NCBI GenBank assembly: GCA_004194705.1
Contig: SADC01001277.1
Coordinates: 682,001-746,000, forward strand
Source of the DNA: Ditylenchus dipsaci
Taxonomy: Eukaryota; Nematoda; Chromadorea; Rhabditida; Anguinidae
DNA length: 64,000 bases
Reading direction: 5' to 3'
In this document: in pieces, positions 57,538 through 64,000 of the stretch
How positions within the stretch are numbered: position 1 is the first letter of the stretch
How the letters are laid out: every line of letters starts with the position of its first letter
Translations under genes and position numbers: made by a program
Notes under the pieces: generated by a model
Told to the model about the DNA's origin: nothing
The model's database searches: none
What the model saw: the letters and a program-made list of their open reading frames with translations, nothing else

Positions 57538-57870
57538 CAGTCGAACCTGGAAAAACGGACACCCCTGGGGACCGACGAAAGGTGTCCGTTTATCGGAGGT
57601 GTCCATTTATCAGGGGTGTATGTCTATGCACATAACCGAAACAAATACGAGTGTATTCAACACATAGAAGTTTATTTCATACAAATACTTACACTAAAAC
57701 AACTGGAAAGAAATCGTTAAGCTGACTCTGAGCTTTATTCTTCAATCGCACCTGGTAAAAGACTTCATCCAGAGCATCGCTGAGCTTGAGAATGTCGGGA
57801 TTGACCTAGTTCTCCTCCTCGTGGTTAACTTTATTGGACGGGACTGGGCGTAAGGTGTCCGTTTATTGGG
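57538..57870 (-). mobile_element. pogo/Tigger-like fragment with CAGTCGAACC terminus
   Basis: CAGTCGAACCTGGAAAAACG after TA at 57536-57537 is a Tc1/mariner-pogo type terminus, followed by GGTGTCCGTTTATC blocks. Just inside, the minus strand (57689-57855) reads VNPDILKLSDALDEVFYQVR then QSQLNDFFP and a stop, with one in-frame TAG upstream. This resembles the C-terminal tail of pogo-like transposases. The other terminus was not located. Confidence 0.5.
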
Positions 57871-57879
57871 GTCTCAGGT

Positions 57880-59660
57880 TCGCTTTATTTAAGGTAAAAC
57901 CAAACGAATTCTCACGACGATTTGCTTACCCAGGCTTAGTCATTTTACTGACCTGACAGACGTTTACAGTCGACTCTTGGTACAACAGCCGGTCAGTAAG
58001 TATTCGAAAGATTACTCCTGTTAAAAGATGCTCGTTATCACCCTTAACTACATCCTTAAAACACGTTAGAACGAGACTTGACTGTGCTAGTATAAGAAAG
58101 GATTAGCCCAAAAACTCAATACAATGTCCGGCAGATCAATTTCTAAAAAAGACGCTCTTTATAATGACGCTCTATATCACGTTTCTTTGGGCTGGTCCTT
58201 TGAGGATGTTATAGCAAGCGTCGACTGCAATTAAAATCATGGAAAATTCTTGCAACGCTATCGCTGTTCTAAGGTTGATACATATATAAAAAGACGACTT
58301 TTTATTGTTGGATTTGTGTTGTATTAGCAATCTAGATGCTATTAGAGAGCCAGTTTCTTCTTCTTTCGAATGAGCTATGATACGTTTATGATCGTTTAAA
58401 AAATAGTGTATACTGGATGAGTCAGAAAAATTGGTGCAATTAAAAAAATTTGTGTACGACATACCTTACCCGGCCGATTTTCGACATTTTCGGAAATCTC
58501 CACAATGTACGACTTTTGTTTGCAAACATGAAAAAGTCCGACTCACATAATAAACGTTTTTCTGTTCGGACAGCTGCAGAGTTTGAGAAGAGGTTTATGC
58601 TAAGAGAGCTTACACTCTTTACTACGCCAAATTCATAATGAGTCTCAAAAAGTATCATTTTTGTGAAAAAATTGCAGAAGAGTGGATAAAATAACAGTTA
58701 CGTCCGAAAATTGCTTTGAGAAAATGATTTGAATTGTTTTCCATTTTTGCACCAGTTTTTGTAACTTGCCCCACAACATATGAATATGCTTGTGAGAGGG
58801 TGAAATTGATAAACTTTTTGTTACTTTTGTAAAAAATTTGATCCAAATTTGAACGCTTATATATTTTTTCTAAATTCTCATCATCAAATAAAACACAAAA
58901 CGGATCTTAAAACAGAAAAAAATTGTAATATATGTTTCTTTTGAAAGGTATTGACTAGCAAAGTTGACATGTGACTGCACATTTCAATTTTATGTAACTT
59001 TTGGAGTATGATGTGTTTGTACAAAAAGCATTGCACTGTGGACTGCCTACCAATGCACAGGCTGTCAAAGCAAAAATGGCACATCTAAAAAAATGTATAT
59101 ATTTTTTATTAGTTCGCGACCTATCCGCACGCTGATGTATTCTACGACCCTATCCGCACTTAGGTACAGAAACACGGATATGTTTTAATAGCCCATCCGC
59201 ACACTCTATTCAGTTTTTATTGCCAAGCATAATGCCATAGCAGGATTCTGTTCCGTACTTTATTTAAAAATTTGTACTTCATCTAAATCGCTAGATCTTG
59301 AAAAATTTGAGATTTTACGTCATAATTTTTCCCTTTTGTTGCTCAAATCTAGCAAGCACTCGATAAAATCTCAAGTTTTGACGAAAAATGACCAAGATTA
59401 TTAATTAGCAAATGGAATTTTTTATTGCCAAAATAAACTTAAGTTTGAAATGTTGAAATACATTTCCTTTCTCTTTTAATTATATCTCCTTACCCTTCCA
59501 ATACGTCTCTACTTACTTTTAAAGATTCAAAACGCGTCAATTTGAAGTATAAATTTTTGTCTAATAACCATTTTATCTCCCTAGCTGGGGTTCACAAAAT
59601 TTATTTTCGCTCAGAATTAAACCACATCTTTTTTTTATGAAATCGGGGTCAAAAAACACA
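57880..59660. other. no gene called
   Basis: Minus-strand frames at 58172-58462 and 58440-58658 are somewhat protein-like but overlap in different frames and lack a known domain. At about 59110-59210 the motif CCTATCCGCAC repeats three times. Confidence 0.35.
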
Positions 59661-59663
59661 GAT

Positions 59664-59918
59664 TCGTATTTTCTCTTATGAACGCCATCCCCAAAAATCG
59701 GAAAATATACCCGAACTTCTTTTGTCTATTTCACAACTTTTTCTTAGATTTTTCGAAACTAAACCGTCAAATTCATTATCTTCGCATATTTGAGATTCAG
59801 GACTTTTCTTTGTGAGGTCGTGTAACATCGAAAAATCTAAGTAAATTTGAATCCCGAATGAAGCTTACTGGGTACATTTTCCGACTTTTGGGGAGGGCGT
59901 TTATCAGAGAAAATACGG
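59664..59918. mobile_element. TA-flanked MITE, CCGTAT family
   Basis: The right end, GAGAAAATACGG followed by TA, is clear. The left end is TTCGTATTTTCTCTTATGAA, slightly decayed. The interior 'accgtcaaattcatt' region differs from the main subtype. Confidence 0.55.
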
Positions 59919-60229
59919 TACAATGTCATCTCAACTAACATTGTGGTATACTCAACTATTAGCTTAGCCATCAGCCTCAGCCGGCTGGGGTCTGGAAATT
60001 TTCCTCAGCCTCAGTCGTCAGCCGGGCACAAAATTTTAAGTAAGTCGTCAGCCTCAGCCGGCTGATGGCTGAGTTTTAACGGTTATGCGTAATTAGTGCG
60101 CCGTAATTAGTGCGCCAGTAATTAGTGCGCCGGTAATTAGTGCGCCAGTAATTAGTGCGCCGGTAATTAGTGCGCCAGAATGGCTGTAGATGGATTCAAC
60201 TTCGATAAGTTCATCCTTGAACAATTTCA

Positions 60230-60990
60230 TCCTCGGTAAATTCATTCTCTAAATCTCCGAGGTTACAGGTTCAAATCCCGGTAGGTGCAGACTTTTTTCT
60301 TTGCTATTTATGCCAGTAAAATAATTTTCTAGGATTAATTAACCTCAGGATGAGTAGGAAACCACTTGTATCCACCCTGGAAGGATATTCATCTGTTACA
60401 ACCTGAAAATGTTAGATTTAGCCAAAAGGTGTGAAAAACCATGGTATCCTACTCAAAAGCATGGTTCAACAGTGTTTGATAATTCCAAGAAAGTGATTTT
60501 ACAAACGAATACCCGGTACCGAGTTAGGTAGTTCCTCAGTTGCCTGGAGGGTGCTATAACCATCAGGCAAGTGAGATAACTACTAGGTGGCCAACCCAAC
60601 AACTAGGAAGCAACCAGGGTGGTATACTTGACGATTACCTCAGCCATCAGCCTCAGCCGGCTGATGGCTGATTTGAGACTCAGTCGGCTGAAGTCACCAC
60701 CCTGGTAGCAACCCCAAACCACTGGGTAAAATCAGGTACCCCTATCTAAGTACCATCACTTGAGCACTAGTACATGGATACTTCAATATCACCTTGTCAG
60801 TACCTCAAAGTTGAGTTGCCGCAAAGCTGACGCCAAAACTGCGATGAGAACATGTGTTTTGAGGCTGATTGTTGAAAAAATTTAGTTTGTGTTACTAACG
60901 TTGCTTGGGATACTAACCTGACGGTTGAGGTACCCTCTACGGGTTAAGGATACCAAGTAGGTGCTTGCGGCACCATCCAAGAGGCCAGGG
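60230..60990. repeat. tRNA-headed dispersed repeat, copy 2
   Basis: It starts with 'ctccgaggttacaggttcaa' then ATCCCGGTAGGTGCA, a B-box-like and acceptor-like tRNA 3' half. 'cctcaggatgagta', GTTAGATTTAGCC and GGTACC-rich units follow, in the same order as the copy at 10800-11480. It is interrupted by the MITE at 60615. Confidence 0.5.
60615..60704. mobile_element. 90-bp hAT-type MITE
   Basis: CAGGGTGGTATACTTGACG at the left and CCACCCTG at the right are flanked by GAAGCAAC and GTAGCAAC, an 8-bp duplication with one mismatch. The core is CAGCCTCAGCCGGCTGATGG. Confidence 0.7.
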
Positions 60991-61243
60991 TTCCCTTCCA
61001 GTTATGGTTACGATTCTGAATTCTCCTAGAGACATTCTGGCGCACTAATTACCGGCGCACTAATTACGGCGCACTAATTACTGGCGCACTTATTATCGGC
61101 GCACTAATTACTAGCGCACTAATTACTGGCGCACTAATTACGCATAACCGTTTTAACTAAGCCAGCTGAAGTCAGCGGACTGATGGTAGCACGCTATCAA
61201 CTACCAAACATTCTATACTGCATCCAATATTTCTGGAAAGTTT

Positions 61244-62432
61244 TTACCTTCTGAAAGTGTTTTGGCAAGGTACACCAGGAGATCCTGGCACAGCAACGCA
61301 TTGTTTATACCATTTGCATTCGTTGACACACTGGGTTTTGATAAAAGCCAATTCAGCTGTTTGAGTGGCGAACCCCTTGCATTGTCCCTGCAAAGCACAC
61401 TGACAATGTGATTTACAAGGCTCCATATTGAGTCCATCCGGAGGAGCTGATTTTGAATCGCATTCTAGAGTTGTTGGTGTGAAAGGTGTTGGCTTTTTAG
61501 TAGGAGACAGTAATGGTGGCGGTGTTGATGGGAGTGAAGGTGTCGTCGGTGGTTTTGGCGTTGAAGTTGCCAGGCATTTGTTACACATACCCTTGCAATG
61601 AAGCTGAACGAAAATAAGTTCTTGAAGTCGAGTAGCAAAACCAGAACATTGTGCTCTTAAAGCGCACAAACAATGACTTAGGCACGGACCACACTCACTG
61701 CTAACTGCAGTAGTGGGTGTAGTTGGCGTCGTTGGGGTTGTAGGCGTAGTTGGTGTTGTGGGAGTAGTTGGTGTGGTTGGAGTAGTAGGTGTAGTAGGCG
61801 TTGTAGGAGTTGTTGGAGTTGTAGGTGTAGTTGGTGTCGTAGGAGTAGTAGGGGTTGTGGTGTAGTCGGGGTCGTTGGTGTAGTTGGTGTTGTGGAGTTG
61901 TTGGAGTTGTGGGGGTAGTCGGGGTTGTTGGTGTGGTAGGAGTAGTAGGTGTAGTTGGAGTAGTAGGTGTTGTCGGAGTGGTTGGTGTTGTTGGAGTAGT
62001 CGGTGTAGTTGGTGTTGTAGGCGTCGTGGGAGTCGTAGGTGTAGTCGGAGTAGTCGGTGTCGGTGGAGTTGTTGGTGTTGTGGGTGTGGTCGGGGTCGTC
62101 GGTGTCGTCGGAGTTGTCGGCGTTGTAGGTGTTGTTGGAGTTGTAGGTGTGGTGGGGGTCGTTGGGGTCGTCGGTGTGGTAGGTGTAGTTGGAGTAGTTG
62201 GTGTTGTAGGAGTAGTAGGAGTTGTTGGGGTAGTTGGAGTAGTCGGTGTAGTTGGTGTTGTTGGCGTTGTGGGAGTCGTAGGTGTAGTCGGAGTAGTCGG
62301 TGTCGTGGGAGTTGTTGGTGCTGTGGGTGTGGTCGGGGTCGTCGGTGTCGTCGGAGTTGTCGGCGTTGTAGGTGTTGTTGGAGTAGTAGGAGTAGTTGGA
62401 GTGGTGGGTGTTGTGGATGTTGTTGTTGGCTC
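61244..62432 (-). CDS. mucin-like protein, PTT tract and two cysteine modules (5' end missing)
   Basis: After an ATATTTAG acceptor near 62433, the minus strand encodes (Pro-Thr-Thr)n over about 740 bp, then a cysteine part. Module 1 reads C-x2-C-x3-C-x-C-x5-QCSGFATRLQEL, ending C-x3-C-x2-C. A Pro/Thr/Ser spacer follows. Module 2 is C-x3-C-x-C-x4-GQCKGFATQTAEL, ending QC-x3-C-x4-C. Stop at 61244-61246. Dense Thr/Pro suggests heavy O-glycosylation and secretion, as in cuticle or gut-lining mucins. The module is not one recognised here. Two one-base losses in the repeat (near 61858 and 61894) put the upstream repeat out of frame with the cysteine part; these may be errors. No signal-peptide exon was found within the window. 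Confidence 0.65.
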
Positions 62433-62440
62433 TAAATATT
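61690..62440. repeat. 9-bp-period GGNGTNGTN minisatellite
   Basis: About 80 units of GG-N-GT-N-GT-N run on the plus strand, encoding Pro-Thr-Thr on the minus strand. Third positions vary freely among units, a sign of selection on the protein or of age. A longer block of about 300 bp appears duplicated (about 61930-62150 against 62210-62400). Plus-strand open frames here are artefacts. Confidence 0.85.
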
Positions 62441-62539
62441 ACCGTTTACTATAGCCTTCATATCATCATACTCACTAGTATTCTAAAAGCGAACTTTTGT
62501 AGGTAAAGTCAATGTGATTATTTTTGAAAAACTTTTTTT

Positions 62540-63000
62540 TTGAGTAACTTTCTCAGGTTTTCTTGACGTATTGGTGTTCAGCATGGTCGGTTTACTTATA
62601 AAAATGCTCTTACCTTTTAAACTAGATTTGGAATAAGACCGGTCCGAATCTTCTTCGGGAATATTCCCGGGAATATTCCTGGTCTTAATCTTTTTCCGGT
62701 CCGATTCGGTCCGAATCTTTTATCTCCAAATAACCCTTTTTTCAAATTATAAAAAATTAATCAAAATCACTTAATAGCACACCAAAAAGATTCGGACCAA
62801 TTCGGATCGATTTCTCGGTCCGAATCTAAGATTCGGACCGGTAATAAACCGGGAATATTCCCATTACCCAACCCTGCTTCAAACTCACTGTTCTTTTTCG
62901 AATTCGTCTAATGACAACAATTCAAAAGAGCCAATTTAAATCATTGTTGTCTTGAGATGAATTTGAAATATGACAGCGAGTTCGAAGGGAATATCTTATA
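62540..63000. repeat. palindrome, TGACAGTGA-core family, split by a MITE
   Basis: 'gtgttcagcatggtcggttt' then 'aaaatgctctta' form the left arm. 'tcattgttgtcttgagatga' and ATGACAGCGAGTTCGAA form the centre and right. The left arm is cut by the insertion at 62623-62876. Confidence 0.55.
62623..62876. mobile_element. hAT-type MITE with GGTCCGAATC repeats
   Basis: The left end, TAGATTTGGAATAAGACCGG, resembles the complement of the right end, CCCATTACCCAACCCTG. Flanks TTTTAAAC and CTTCAAAC form an 8-bp duplication with two changes. GGTCCGAATC or its complement and GGGAATATTCCC occur several times. It is older than the other hAT MITEs here. Confidence 0.55.
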
Positions 63001-64000
63001 TATATATATGGCTCTCGAACATTTTATTTTGAGAACAAAAGATATCAACGGCTTCGAACTCTTTATTGAATTTTCTACAAGATAGTCAAAAAAGTAGAAA
63101 AAATTTGGCCCGGCCAATCCTCTCGAGACGGGTGGTTCATGCCTTCAGATTATGTATTTTAAAAAGTCACGGTCACCTGTTTAAAACTTCTGTACGCATT
63201 TTTCAACTTGGTTTCTTAAGGGCTAGAGTTAAATTTTGTTTAAAGTTTTGTTAATAACCAGGTAAAAAGTATTCAAGAGTCGAGACGTGTAGGAAACATG
63301 TTTTTAAGGCGCAGACGATTATTTCTAGAATTTTTTTGAATTAAAATCGACTTTGTGACGTGGGAGACCAAGGTAAACGATACTTAAAATAGCCGGATCT
63401 CTAATTTTTTATTTACTCAAGGGTATTCTACCCTGTCACTGGAGCTAGGCAATAAGACTCTCTAAATGCATTTTCGATCATGAGTCTTGCTCGGAATCAT
63501 GTCTAATGTGAGTGACTGCGCGCATCTCTAGCTCATCAATCTCTCTGCGCCCTGAAGGTGAAAAGAAATATGAATTTGTTAAAAATGAAGTATATATCGT
63601 TTATGAGAACTTCTTTACTTGGAGGATAGGGTCTTTTCTGGTCCTAATTACTTCTAAGTAATTTTTTCGATAAAAAAGCTGTTTTCCAACAATTTACAAA
63701 AAATTTAGGGTTTAAAAAAATTGGTTATTGAATTGCCTTGGTCTCCCAAGGTAAAATGTCTACCCCGTTTTGTAACTGGAGCTGCGCAAAAAGAGTCTTT
63801 ATATGTTTTTTGTAATAGAGAGTCTTGCTTGGAATCATGTCTAAGATAAGGAAGTGCATGCATCGCTAACTCATTGCTCTTTGAATCAGAAAGTCGCTGT
63901 CTAATTTCAAATCCCTTTCGAGACAATTTAAATGTTTTTTGAACGGAATTCGAAATTTGTCAGTGAATCTTTTTTATTTAAAGGACCCTGTCTCTTCCTA
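63000..64000. other. repeat remnants at the right edge, no gene
   Basis: CATCC-type repeat pieces ('attccgagcaagactc' and its complement) lie near 63470 and 63820. The start of another TGACAGTGA-core palindrome runs from about 63885 to the edge. The open frames here have no supported function. Confidence 0.5.

Larger units (their letters stand above)
60081..61149. mobile_element. element with GTAATTAGTGCGCC tandem-repeat ends, 8-bp duplication
   Basis: The ends are GGTTATGCGTAATTAGTGCG and CGCACTAATTACGCATAACC, with an exact 8-bp duplication, GTTTTAAC (60073-60080, 61150-61157). Each end is a run of six or seven 14-15-bp GTAATTAGTGCGCC units, inverted relative to the other. The interior holds a tRNA-headed repeat and a 90-bp MITE. 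The GG-starting ends are not classic hAT, so the superfamily is open. Confidence 0.8.
59941..61200. mobile_element. CAGCCTCAGCCGGCTG MITE split by another element
   Basis: 'tgtggtatactcaac', 'cagcctcagccggctgg' and 'gccggctgatggctgag' at the left continue after the insertion as 'ccagctgaagtcagcggactga' at the right. A short relative is at 60615-60704. The insertion is 60081-61149. Confidence 0.55.

Noticed and set aside
60265..60300. Functional tRNA gene
   Set aside because: Only a 3'-half-like sequence (GGTTCAAATCC); no matching 5' acceptor strand or anticodon arm.
61855..62454. Plus-strand open frames in the GGNGTN repeat
   Set aside because: Low-complexity shadows of the minus-strand Pro-Thr-Thr coding tract.
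1..64000. CRISPR array, operon or bacterial signals
   Set aside because: Introns, receptor families and transposons are eukaryotic; no regularly spaced identical repeats with unique spacers were seen.

Overview
The window looks like repeat-packed nuclear DNA of a nematode. The evidence is short introns of about 30-110 bp with GT starts and TTTCAG-type ends, four tandem copies of a gene resembling the nematode-specific Sre (serpentine receptor class epsilon) chemoreceptors, an emerin-type LEM gene, and many hAT, Tc1/mariner and foldback elements. The species cannot be named from the sequence alone.

Layout. Positions 1-38,700 hold a minus-strand array of four Sre-like genes: the first exon of one gene at the left edge (1-140), then copies at 6405-12710, 16678-26645 and 34365-38626. 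The three complete copies share one five-exon plan with identical or near-identical exon lengths. Only the third reads cleanly; the other two carry single-base deletions. Their long introns and the gaps between them are filled with transposons. These include a complete hAT element (1787-4990, 8-bp target duplication), a hAT-type element carrying a histone H2B-like gene (30328-32556, exact 8-bp duplication), a dead mariner element (36102-37017), and many TA-flanked MITEs and long palindromes.

Positions 44,900-55,000 are the most gene-like part: a small one-pass membrane protein on the plus strand (44988-45353), a possible small minus-strand gene (45435-45629), a six-exon PGAP2/FRAG1-like membrane protein on the minus strand (46097-50797), and a three-exon emerin-like LEM protein on the minus strand (53757-55001). 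Positions 55,500-61,200 are again mobile DNA: a hAT transposase relic, a pogo-like tail, and nested MITEs. Positions 61244-62432 encode the C-terminal part of a mucin-like minus-strand protein, a long Pro-Thr-Thr tract followed by two related cysteine-rich modules.

Two themes stand out. First, many non-autonomous elements, most of them with hAT-type 8-bp target duplications, each have ends built from their own short repeated motif. Second, single-base deletions recur in otherwise good coding sequence, which suggests either many recent pseudogenes or consensus errors in the assembly. All gene models were built by hand from reading frames, splice signals and paralogue comparison; no database search was run.
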